This document shows, in pieces, positions 25,771 through 36,000 of a DNA stretch of 64,000 nucleotides. The position numbers and the translations under genes are program-made. Source of the DNA: Dentipellis sp. KUC8613. Taxonomy: Eukaryota > Basidiomycota > Agaricomycetes > Russulales > Hericiaceae. The stretch is from contig NSJX01000017.1 of the NCBI GenBank assembly GCA_002286715.1, positions 349,735 through 413,734 on the forward strand, in the 5' to 3' direction. How positions within the stretch are numbered: position 1 is the first letter of the stretch; the number at the start of each line of letters is the position of its first letter. Below the pieces are notes generated by a model. It saw nothing but the letters and a program-made list of their open reading frames with translations, had not been told where the DNA came from and ran no database searches.

Positions 25771-27789
25771 CTAATGCGCTAACACATCGCTGTACCGTGC
25801 TGCATCTTCCTCTTCCTCCCGTCGTGCTTGCTCTGCAAACAAACTAACTCGCTCCGAGGGATCGCATGCCCGAATCTCATCTACAACTTCCCATGTCATG
25901 CCAATATCCAAGACCTCATTCAGCTCCTTGGAGGTCCGCTCGTCTGGGCGATACCGGCTGCTCTCCTCCCCCCACGCAATGAGCATATCCAGGTGTATCC
26001 CCATCGAGCACCGGTAGCGCAAGACTGCAAGAAGGTGCCGCCATTTCGCGGGAGTGAAGTTGGCGACGTGGATGTCGAGGATAACCAAGCGCGGCAGGAG
26101 GAAGCTCTGAATGAGGTGTGATATCGAACTGAATACCACATCGCCAGGGTGCAAGCCATTCTCAGGCGACACGTCGCCCGCAAATGCGTCAAGAAAGCCG
26201 TGCAGCAGCGACACATCGCTGCGCCCCACGCCAGTGAATTGGAAGCGCAGACTCTCGAGCCTGCGCATCGGGCCCAGCACCCGCAGCCACGTTTCCTTGG
26301 AGAAATGGCGGTCGATCCAGAACTCCAGATGACGGAGATGCGCGAGGTTTAGCTGGTTAAGGATGGAGCTGAAGAAGTCGGCGTAAGGACCTGCTGCATC
26401 GGAGGCGGCAGTGTCGGAACAAGGTGTATGAATGTCCTTGTTTCCATTCAGCCAGAGGTTCAGTTGAACAGTCCAGGGAGTTGAACTGTTCAGGCTCGGG
26501 CATGCTGACATCATGGCTTTGAGCTGTGCATCGGCTTCGTCCTGATCATCCTCGCTATCTTCATCCAAATCGTCTGCGGAGCTGGTGCAGAACCGTTGCC
26601 CAGCCACCTCGAGAACATCTTCAGACACGCCTACCCGTAGATGTTCTACTGCACGCACCACAGTGGCCGGCACGTTCTCCAGCAAGCTCAGCGCCACCAC
26701 GGCAGGGTCCACATCGTGCGCACCCCACTCTGCGCTAGCAAAAAATAGCTCACAGTCTAGATACAACGAGACAAAGGGTGGCAGGACGAGGTAGCGCAGG
26801 AAATGGTCAACACTTGTCGCGGGCTCGTCATCGATATGAATCCGCTTGAGATGGGGAAGCGTGATTTTATGGGCTTGCTCCGGCGTCGGCATTGGGTAGG
26901 GTGGAGTAGGTCCGGCAGTCACGAGCTCCCACGGCAGAGCATTGTTGAGCACGAGTGTCTCGAGAGCAGTCCAATTTGCCATACAGCTAACAACATCAAC
27001 CATCAACTCGGGCTTCCAAAGCAGCGGCTCGCTGATCTCGAGGTATGTCACAGAGCAGAAGAGAGGAGCAGACGGTGGGATCTGGAGTCGGCAGTAGTGG
27101 TCAAGTGCTAACGAGCGCAAGTTCGGCATCTGGTGTGCAAAGAGAAATTCGGGGTCCTCCAGCCAGTCGAAGTCCTCGTCGGCCTCCGTACAACCTCCGC
27201 ACGAAAGTGAGAGTGTCTCCAAGCGCGGCGCCGGCGTCGTCTTGAAGCACTTGAACACGAATGACAGGAAATCGTGCTGACCGGCGACGATCGTTGCTTC
27301 CCTTACGCGGTGAAAGTGTGGTATCACCATTTGGAAGGCCATCAACGCGCCGCGGAGGTTGGCCTCTGTTTGCTCGATGTACAGCTCGAGGGGCATCTGG
27401 CGCGAACGGCGGATACATTCGATCAGCCATGCGGGGTTTTGTGTGAGCTGGGTCCAGAGAGCGGGGTAGTTCACCGCGACGGCGCGCCAGTGCTGACATA
27501 CATATAGGATGTCTGTCCACGAAGGCGCCTCTGTCGCCTTTTGCCATAGCGTGCGGTGAGGGGCTGGGGGAAGGAGCGGCTTGCGTGTGTTCGCGCGCAT
27601 CACTGAAATGCGCATCACTGAAATCTTATCTGTAGCGGCGAGATTTCTTGGGAGGAGTAGGAGGAAGATCTTCCCAAGGAGCTCGACGGGGAGGCGATAT
27701 ATAGGAGGATCGGTGGACCACGCGACATGACCGGCAGGCTTGACTCTCATCTGCGTTTGCAAGGGAGTAGAGGTTGGAAGACGCCACAT
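25771..27789 (-). CDS. F-box-like protein, cluster copy 2
   Basis: A single coding exon of 672 residues. Layout matches copy 1: STDPPIYRLPVELLGKIFLL, then APSWTDILYVCQHWRAVAVN, YPALWTQLTQNPAW and IRRSRQMPLELYIEQT. The C-terminal half contains the family blocks LSLLENVPA, SLYLDCELF and LLHGFLDAFAGD. It lacks the long terminal Glu run of copy 1, ending in a moderately acidic tail. Start chosen at MWRLPTS because the preceding 33 open bases lie within a probable 60-base 5'-UTR intron (27797-27856), exactly as in copy 1. Probable SCF receptor; substrate unknown. Confidence 0.85.
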   Translation of the reverse strand: MWRLPTSTPLQTQMRVKPAGHVAWSTDPPIYRLPVELLGKIFLLLLPRNLAATDKISVMRISVMRANTRKPLLPPAPHRTLWQKATEAPSWTDILYVCQHWRAVAVNYPALWTQLTQNPAWLIECIRRSRQMPLELYIEQTEANLRGALMAFQMVIPHFHRVREATIVAGQHDFLSFVFKCFKTTPAPRLETLSLSCGGCTEADEDFDWLEDPEFLFAHQMPNLRSLALDHYCRLQIPPSAPLFCSVTYLEISEPLLWKPELMVDVVSCMANWTALETLVLNNALPWELVTAGPTPPYPMPTPEQAHKITLPHLKRIHIDDEPATSVDHFLRYLVLPPFVSLYLDCELFFASAEWGAHDVDPAVVALSLLENVPATVVRAVEHLRVGVSEDVLEVAGQRFCTSSADDLDEDSEDDQDEADAQLKAMMSACPSLNSSTPWTVQLNLWLNGNKDIHTPCSDTAASDAAGPYADFFSSILNQLNLAHLRHLEFWIDRHFSKETWLRVLGPMRRLESLRFQFTGVGRSDVSLLHGFLDAFAGDVSPENGLHPGDVVFSSISHLIQSFLLPRLVILDIHVANFTPAKWRHLLAVLRYRCSMGIHLDMLIAWGEESSRYRPDERTSKELNEVLDIGMTWEVVDEIRACDPSERVSLFAEQARREEEEDAARYSDVLAH

Positions 27790-28188
27790 CCGAGTACTGC
27801 AGATTAAGAAGCCGTCAAGCATAACCAGTACGCATCATGAAGGTATTCAAACTCACCAATTACGCGGTGAAGCGACTGCGACGGGGCTGTTTGCGGCTCA
27901 AAGGGATATGGCAAGAGTGTCAGCGGAGGAAAAGGCAGACTCGGCCGCGGAGTATCTATATCATCGACACCTTATAGATAAATTCTGAGAGGCGTACCTT
28001 GGCAACGGGAGGCATGGGCCACTGCTGTCTATTGTTTTCCATGGGTCTGCAACACAAGACCTGCCTCTTCGAGGAGGCAACGGTTACCCGAGTCGTCGAG
28101 TCGCAATTTCTATTATGTTGTGTATTTGCGCGATCTAATCTTATCTCTGATTCGAGTGATCAAACAATGATACCGTGACCCGCCGCTA
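27790..28188. other. Intergenic region with 5'-UTR intron
   Basis: Holds the leader of F-box copy 2, including an intron at 27797-27856 (GTGAGT donor, CTGCAG acceptor on the minus strand), and the 3' end region of copy 3. No other feature seen. Confidence 0.45.
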
Positions 28189-30174
28189 CTACTCATCCTC
28201 CCCTTCATTCACGTTCTCCTCCCACTTTTCTTCATCCCTCTCCCCCTCCATAATCCGACAACACTCACAGCATGCACTCGCGTAATCAATTAATTGCCAG
28301 ATCACTTTCACCCTCAAGTCTTCATCCAATTCCTTGCAGGTCTGCTCGTCTGGGCGGTACTGGCTGCCCTCCTCCCCACGCGCAATGAGCACTTGCAGCC
28401 GTGTGCCTGCATCGATCCGGTGACGCAGGATCGTGATGAGACGCTGCCATATTGCGGGGCCGAAGTTGGCCGTGTCGACGTCAAGGATACGCAGGCACGG
28501 CAGGAGGAGGCCATGCATGAGATGCGGACGTGAGCCGAACTCCTCTTCGCCATAGTGCGGCTCGGGCTCAGCCTCAGCCTTGGTAGCGGCCATGCATGCA
28601 GGATCGTGCACACGCGGCACATCGCCAGCGAATGCTTCAATGAAGCCGTGCAGCAGCGACGCGCCGTCTCGCCCGACCCTAACGCAACGAAAGCGCAGAT
28701 ACTCGAGCCTGCACATCGGGTTCAGTACTTGCAGCCACGTCTCCTTTGAAAAGTGTTGATCAATCTGAAGACTGACGATGTCGTTGGCGCGCACGAAGCT
28801 CAGCCGCCCGAGTATGCAACCAAAGTAGTCGAACGGGCTCTCGGCGAATGTGACGTTGGCCCCGCCAGGTGGCGCATTGGGATTCCTGTTCTCGCGCAGG
28901 ACAAGGTGTAGCGGGGGGACATGCTGGAAGCTGTCTTCATCTTCCGGGTATGGGTCTGCTGCCATGAAGGCATCGAGCCGGGCCCGAGTTTGAGCATGGT
29001 CGCCCTCGGCATCTTCATCCAAATTGTTCAATGTATCGTCGCTGGTGTACATGTACCCGATCACCTGAAGGAGATCCTTGTTCAAGAATATCCTAAGGTT
29101 ATCCATCAAGCGCGTCGTGGTGGCTGGCACGTTCTCCAACAGGCTCAGCGCCACCACGGCTGGGTCTACGTCGTGTATGTTCCAGTCCACATTCTCGTCA
29201 AATAGCTCACAGTCCAGGTGCAGCAAGACATATGGCGGTAGGATGAGGTGGCGCAGGAAATGGTCCACACATGTGGCGGAGTCCCCAACGATGCGGATCT
29301 GTCGGAGGTGCGGGAGAGCAATTCTGCACGCAGGGACCGGCATTGGGTAGGGCGGACGGACGCCGGAGGCTCCGGCCATGTATGGCAGAGCCGCCAAGAG
29401 CACGAGCGTCTGGAGCCTCGTCCAGTTTGCGATGCAGCTGATGAAGTGTTCCACTGACACATACTTCCAGAGTCTTGGGTCGCTGACCTCGAGGTGGGTC
29501 AGGGAGTAGAAGAGCGGGGCAGAAGGCGGAATCTGCAGGCAGCAATGGTGCACAAGGTTCACCGTATGCAAGTTCGGCGTGTGCTGCGCAAACAGAGCCT
29601 CAGGATGTTCCAGCTGGTAGCAGATCCTAGGGTCGGAGATCTGCAGGCAACCCGTGCACTCAAGCGAGAGCTTCTGTAGACACGGCGCCGGCGTCATCTC
29701 GAAGCACCAAAGCACATATGCCATGAAGTCATGGTAGTCGGCGACGATCTGCACTTCCTTCATGCGGAAGAAATGTGGCAGAATCGCTTGGAGGGCCATC
29801 ATCGCGTTACAGTGGTTGGATGCCGTCTGCTCGATGCTCAGGTCGAGGGGCATCTGACGCGAGCGGCAGATGCATTCTATCGCCCACGCGGGGTTGTGCG
29901 TGAGCTGGGTCCAGAGAGCGGGGAAGTTCAGCCCGACGGTCTGCCAGCGTTGGCACACGTACAGAACATCTGTCCAGGGCGGCGCTTCCGTTTCGTTCTG
30001 CCATGCCGTGCGATGAGGGGCCGGGAGAGGGGCGACGTTGGTGGCTTCCTGCCACATCTCTGCGGCGGTGGCTTTGCTTGTACACAGGAGAAGGAAGATT
30101 TTGCTGAGGATTTCGACAGGTAGGCGGAATATTGGAGGGTCGGTGAACCGCGAAGTTTGGACGGTGGGCTCCAT
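28189..30174 (-). CDS. F-box-like protein, cluster copy 3
   Basis: A single coding exon of 661 residues. FTDPPIFRLPVEILSKIFLL opens the F-box; APPWTDVLYVCQRWQTVGLN, FPALWTQLTHNPAW and ICRSRQMPLDLSIEQT follow, so it clearly belongs with copies 1 and 2. The shared blocks LSLLENVPATTTR, SLLHGFIEAFAGDVP and a C-terminal acidic tail are present. The start is MEPTVQ; a probable 5'-UTR intron (30181-30249) ends six bases upstream. Probable SCF substrate receptor with unknown target. Confidence 0.85.
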   Translation of the reverse strand: MEPTVQTSRFTDPPIFRLPVEILSKIFLLLCTSKATAAEMWQEATNVAPLPAPHRTAWQNETEAPPWTDVLYVCQRWQTVGLNFPALWTQLTHNPAWAIECICRSRQMPLDLSIEQTASNHCNAMMALQAILPHFFRMKEVQIVADYHDFMAYVLWCFEMTPAPCLQKLSLECTGCLQISDPRICYQLEHPEALFAQHTPNLHTVNLVHHCCLQIPPSAPLFYSLTHLEVSDPRLWKYVSVEHFISCIANWTRLQTLVLLAALPYMAGASGVRPPYPMPVPACRIALPHLRQIRIVGDSATCVDHFLRHLILPPYVLLHLDCELFDENVDWNIHDVDPAVVALSLLENVPATTTRLMDNLRIFLNKDLLQVIGYMYTSDDTLNNLDEDAEGDHAQTRARLDAFMAADPYPEDEDSFQHVPPLHLVLRENRNPNAPPGGANVTFAESPFDYFGCILGRLSFVRANDIVSLQIDQHFSKETWLQVLNPMCRLEYLRFRCVRVGRDGASLLHGFIEAFAGDVPRVHDPACMAATKAEAEPEPHYGEEEFGSRPHLMHGLLLPCLRILDVDTANFGPAIWQRLITILRHRIDAGTRLQVLIARGEEGSQYRPDEQTCKELDEDLRVKVIWQLIDYASACCECCRIMEGERDEEKWEENVNEGEDE

Positions 30175-30704
30175 CCTAATCTGCCGGGGAAAAGTGTCCG
30201 TGGACAAGGCTCTGAGACATCAATACAGGGTATACATACTATAACTCACCAGTACTGCAGTGGAATAGTCGTAGAATGTCTTCTAGTGGGATGCCACTGC
30301 CGGTGATCATGGGCTATAGGGGAAGGCGATGAAGAAGCGGGATAAGGCGGATTCGACGAACGCCTGACGTTCGCACTTTTATACAAGTCAGCGTCGGAGA
30401 AAGCACCTTTGTGTTTGGAGATATGCGCAATCGTCGTCTATCGTTCTCCATGTTTTTGTACTGGTTGTGTGCAGAAGGGGATAATGAATCCTTGTCGCAC
30501 AATCTATTCTGCTTGAAAGTCAGTCTTTGAAGCCGCTCCTGCGACTACTTCAAATGCCGCTGTCATTTATGTAAAGCTCGCATTCACATAAATAACATTG
30601 AAACAATAGACATCGTAAGAATACCTGGTACTCCACAGAATGAAGATGAAAAACAGTCAAAGGGATCCATACTTACAAAGCCCGCATTTGATCACTATCT
30701 CGCT
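30175..30704. other. Intergenic region with 5'-UTR intron
   Basis: Holds the leader of F-box copy 3 (intron 30181-30249, minus strand) and the 3' region of the next F-box gene. Nothing else was recognised. Confidence 0.45.
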
Positions 30705-32473
30705 TCATCGGGATCGGACATACGATCGACATAAACCGCTTGCGATGTCTTCCTTTGGCAGCTCCGTTTCGGTGACGACACGCAGCCGCAGGTCATGCGC
30801 CTTGCGATTCCGTCTCGCTTTCAAGGCGTCCAGAAGGATCTCCCACGTAGGGATGGGAAAAGACGGTTGTTCGACGCGCAGTTGCTTCAGGAAGGGCAAT
30901 ATGGGGGACCTCCCGTCCTTGACTCTTGGAGACGACAGCGCGCGGAAAAATTCCTCCATCTCGTGCCCATCGCCGGACATCAACACTACCAGGACACGCA
31001 GCTTCTTCATAGGCCGGAGAATGGTGACCCACGAGTCCATCGAGAGGCGATCACTAATGTCGAAGACGAGGGTGTCGAGCTTGGGGAGATTCAACGCATT
31101 GAATATGGCCACAAGGTCCCTACCCCTTTCAGCTTGGGCCACAACAACTGGCATATGTAGACGCAATGCCAAGTCCGATGTGAATTCCGGGTGGCGCTGT
31201 GGGTTTTGCATCTCGTCTATACGGCCCGCCAAGCCATAGATAGCGAAAATATCAGCGCGACAAATCCAAACTGCACTGGTGACGTGGGAGGACGTTTCGG
31301 GCGGAACGTGCCGCAGAACGTTAAGGAGGCACCTGATGTTGTACTGGTGTAGCACCAGATCAAGCTCGTCCGGAAGCTCGTTGCCGCACTCCAGGCTGAG
31401 ACTCGTGAGGGGGTGGAGTTGGATGTGGCTCAGAAAATGGTTCGCATATTCGGCTGGATCGCTGACTTTGAGCTGGCGGAGATGCGGCATGCGTATAATT
31501 CGCCACGGAGGGGGAGACGGTGTGGTCGAAAAGTCGAAAATGTTCATGTGTCTCGGCAATGAATTCTGGAGAATGAGAGTGTGCATTTGCGTCCAGGTTT
31601 CCATGCACGTGATGAGGTCTTCCATGCTCTCCAGCGTCCACCGAAACTGGGACGATAGCTCCAGATGCGTCAGCGACTGGAAAATAGGGGACTGCATGCG
31701 AATATGGCCGAAATTGGAGCGAACGTATAGCCTGCGCAAGTTCGGAGCATTTCCTCCAGACAGCTGGCCGATCCATTCCTGGCCGAATCCCATCGCGGTG
31801 CCCAGCAAAGAATCCGACCCCCGGGACAGCGTCAGGGCTTCAAGTTTAGGAGCTGCCTTTCTCGCAAGGAGGTGGAAGAGCTTCGCGGACGCGAAGATGT
31901 CCCTGGACGTCTCGATGGACAGCTCCCGCACGCGATGCATGTTTTCGACCGCGAGGGAGATGACTCTCAACTTCTCATCCGGTTCCATCGCCGAGAGTGT
32001 CTCCCCCACCAACTTCAGCTCCAGCGGGAGTGAGCGAGACCTGCGAAGAGATGCTTCCATCCACTGAAGGTTGACGGCTTCGATGCGTGTCCAGAGGAAG
32101 GCATAGTCGAGTACATAGCTGCGCCAATAGTGGCAGACGAGCAAGAGGTTCGTCCAGGCCGACGTTCGGGTCTTCTCCTGCCATCGCGACCGCCCCGCTG
32201 CGACCCGAGGATTGGAAACCGGACAAGATTTGTCACTGTTGAAGACATACAAGAAGATGAGGCCCAGCAGCTCCGGCGACAGACGAAAGATGGGGCTGGA
32301 TTGCATTATGAAGGCCCTGTCGCGTCGCGGTGGTACAACTGTAACCCACAAGGACAAGTATTTCATCCATAACTCGAAAGGAGGTCTTCGCGAGGAATTG
32401 GCGGCGTCGGATTGGCAGAGTGAGTAAACGCGATTGGGGGATGGATTTGAGTTAGAGCTCACCTTACACGCAT
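30705..32473 (-). CDS. F-box-like protein with 11-base first exon (type B)
   Basis: Two exons (32473-32463 and 32385-30705) give 563 residues. The first exon encodes only Met-Arg-Val plus two bases of an Arg codon; the GTGAGC donor and GCGAAG acceptor join in phase. The F-box-like domain is SSPIFRLSPELLGLIFLYVF followed by SAWTNLLLVCHYWRSYVLDY and LWTRIEAVN. RRSRSLPLELKLVGET matches the RSRQMPLEL signature of the neighbouring copies only in part, so it forms a second subtype with the gene at 43103-44892. Leucine-rich segments continue to the end (LRQLKVSDPAEYANHFLSHI). An SCF receptor role is inferred. Confidence 0.83.
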
Positions 32474-33001
32474 TTCGAATTCCCTGCGAGGAGCAGAAAG
32501 GAGAGTGCGGTTATGAAGGGTGGGCGTCGGTATCTGCCGATACTTCCATCGATACTGAAAGGACGACTCACCGCGTGTAGTCGACGTGTACTGGCAAAGT
32601 GCCCCGGTCAGCGTGGTTCTAGAAAGGATAAGACTCACCGTCGAACACCTCGTGGGCGAAAACACGTTGAGCGTGAGATCGAGTCTTCACCAAGTATCTA
32701 TTGGATAAATAAGACGTTCAGCGGCGTCGCCCGTCGTCGGACGTGTATAAAGATATCGTGCAATACAAGTAACTATACTACGGTAACAATCGTCCGTCGC
32801 GGGCCAAGATTATACACGACTACCAGCACAACAACAAGAGTAGGGGGTAAGGAGTCAGTGAACAGCAATCGTACCATCAACACGAGCATGAGCGTGCACA
32901 TCAGTCGATTCGTGGGTGTCCGTTGGTTTCATCATCAAGAAATTCTAACTTCGTCGCGTCCTGCGTTCTGTCGGCAGCCCTGGGCCCCCCGCATCTAGGT
33001 C
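32474..33001. other. Intergenic region
   Basis: Promoter side of the type B F-box gene and 3' region of the large gene upstream. No gene or repeat recognised. Confidence 0.4.
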
Positions 33002-36000
33002 TTAGGGGATCAGCCGCTCCTTGTAACTTACTGCCCGAATCCAAATCTCCCCCGGCCGACTGCGCTCACGCAAAATCCTCCACACGCCCCTCTCCCGATC
33101 GCCCTTGACCTCACTGCCAACACGAGGCGGGAACGCCTTGCCGCACCTGCGCTGGAGGTCCGCGAGGCCTTCGTTCGTACCTTCCGCCTCGACGACAACA
33201 GTGCCCACCCAACCCGGATCGATTGCGCGCCGCTCGCCAGTAGGCAGAGTAATACTAAGAGGGGACGCGGCGGGATGAGCACGCGTGCGGGGATGTTGCG
33301 CACGGATCTGGAACGAAGAGCGGTGTGTCCAGCGCACGACGGTATGATAGGTGCCTTGAGGACTACATCGATGCATGCAATGATGAGACCAAGCCGTCAG
33401 ATGAAAAAAAGGAGGCTCACGTTTCCGTCCGAACCCGATCCTGCAGCAATTGCAAGTTCGCAGCAATCTCCTCGCCCCACGGCGTCACATCGATATGAAC
33501 AACCGGATTTTTGTGTTCACCAGCAGTGCGGATGACGCGATGGAAATACGACGGCGGAAAAGCAAGGTTCGGCAGGTATCCCGGGAGGTCGCCCGTTTGC
33601 GAGTAGGTATAATCAAGGTCCTTCATGAACACACACGCATCAGCCACCCAACTCAAAAAAAGCAAGAACGAAAATGCACGCACGATTAAATACCTCCCAT
33701 CCCACACCAACCTTCCCACATTGCCCTCATCGCCCACCGCCGTATCCCACACCACATCCCCCGCCCTCATCAGCGGCAGCACGCCCGCCTTGCGCAGCTC
33801 CGCCTCGCACTCGAGCACGCTCGCGTCCGAGAGCCAGTCGCCCTCCGGCGAGCGCACAAACACGCGCAGCAGCGGCGCGCGGCGCAGGCGGAACAGCGGG
33901 CTCTGAAACCGCCCGCTGTTGCTCCCGGTCGAGCGCGTGGGAGTCGGCAGCTGCGAGTGCGAGCCGTTGTTGTGCGAGTACGTCGAGAACGTGGGCGACG
34001 GCGCGCGACTGCTCTGCCGCGACGCGGACCTCCGCGCGAGGCCCGACGCGCCGTTACTCCACGACGGCGGCGGGCCCTCACTGCGCTGCCGCGCGTGCGT
34101 GAGTCCCCGATCGAGCCTGCGCGTCAAAGCCAGCGCGCGGTCCTCCGCCTCTGCCTGTTCACGAAGACGCAGGACGACGCGGGTGTATGACCGCGCGGCG
34201 CGCTTCATCTCGCGCGTGAGCTCTGGCACAATGGGGATGCGCGCGAACGCGTGCGGCGGGAGCGAAACGCCCTGCATATACGCTGCGAGCTGGCGCAACG
34301 ACAGCCTGATCGGCTCGTCCCTATCCCACTTCTCCTTCGCATCCTCGCCCGCCCCCGGTGTCGGCCACCTCACATACCCCACGATGCCCAAGAACCGCTC
34401 GAGCACCTCCTCCCGCAGCGGCCGCGCCTCCTCGACGTCCGCGCGCAGCTTCTTGTTCACGGCCCACAGGGCGAGCCAGTCGCGGAACGTCAGGTAGAAG
34501 AGCAGCCCGGAGAGCAGCGCGGGGTGCTGCATGTGTCGCGCGAGGGGGTAGAAGGTCGGCGGCGGGGGTGTCTTGGGCCGGGTCTGCTCGATGAGGTCGT
34601 TGAGGGAGGGAGGGGAGACTTTGGGGAGTGCGTGTCCACGGCGCTTCGCGCGCGCAACGGAGTACTCTTCGGGCGAAGGAGGCGTCGGTGGACCAGTTGG
34701 AGGGACAGGTTCGGTGGGTGGAGGAACCACAGTGTGGTTGGAGCCCGGACGCGAGTTCGGCAAGTCAGAGCCATGTCCCTGCATCTCCGCCACGGGCTCA
34801 AAGTCGCCAGACAACGCCACATTCGGAACACTCTTCCTGTATTGCGCACGAGAAGCGGCCTGTTTCACAGGCGACGGCGTCCTGCGATGTTCGTCATCAG
34901 ACGGCGTCTGCAAGCCTCCAGCAGGAGGGAGCGAAGGTAGTGGCCGGTTGGAGATGACGACGCTCGTGCGCGGCGTAGGATCCACCGTCGCCGCAGTAGA
35001 GTCGATATCCATAGCATCCGTCTCCGCGACGCTCTTCCTCGGCTCGATCTCAACAGGCGGACCCAGGGGCAGAGGCAACGTCTGCTGCGGCGTGTTGGGC
35101 GAGACAGGCGTGATCGGGCGATGTCTATACGCCTCCGCAGGGTACTTCCCATTCCCGTTCCCATTCGCGGCCGTGTCCACAGCATATCTTCCACTCCCAT
35201 TCGCAGTCGTCCCATTCCCATTCGCATGCCCAATATGCCCATTCACATGATGCAGATGATGCGCCGGCTTGACAGGTGTCGGCGCAGGCACGTCCTTCTC
35301 GATGGCAGGAGGCGGAAGCGGAGGCAGCTCCTGCGACGGAGGCGGGGGCGGTTGAGAGTGGCGAGGGGTGGGCATAGACTTGTATCGCGGACGAGAGTAC
35401 CAGTAATGCCAGTCAGCAGGCTCGGGCGGGCTCGCGGAAGGTGGCGGCATCTGCTGAGATGGAGGCGGAGGTGGAGACTGAGGTTGCGGCTGAGCTTGAG
35501 CCTGAGGTGGAGGCTGAGCCTGAGCTTGAGCTTGAGACGGAGCCTGAGGCTGCGCTTGCCATAACGGTTGCACCTGGGGCGGCAGCACTTGAGCCTGAAC
35601 CTGAGGCGGGGACAGCTGCTGCTCGCGCGACAGCTCATCCCTTGACGTCTCCTCAGCCCCAAAATGCCCCGCGGCGCGCAACTGCGCGATCGACGGCGCC
35701 GGCCTCAACTCCCGCTCGCGCTCGCGCTCCGGCGACGGATGGCGCTGCTTCTCCCAGGCCGCCTCGACGCTCTCCTCGTGGTCGCGCGTGTGGAAGATCA
35801 GCGGGCCGCGCCGCACGGGCGCCTGTTGGAGCGTCTGCTGAGGCTCCGGGTCCCCGAGCTCGGTTCCTTCATTCATGTTTGCGAAGATCAACGGACGGCC
35901 GCGGACGGGGCCACGTGGCTGCAGTCTCTGCTGTTGTGGTTGTGGTGGTGGTTGCAGCTGCTGAGGCACGAAGCGCGACGGGGGCGCGCGCGACACAAAC

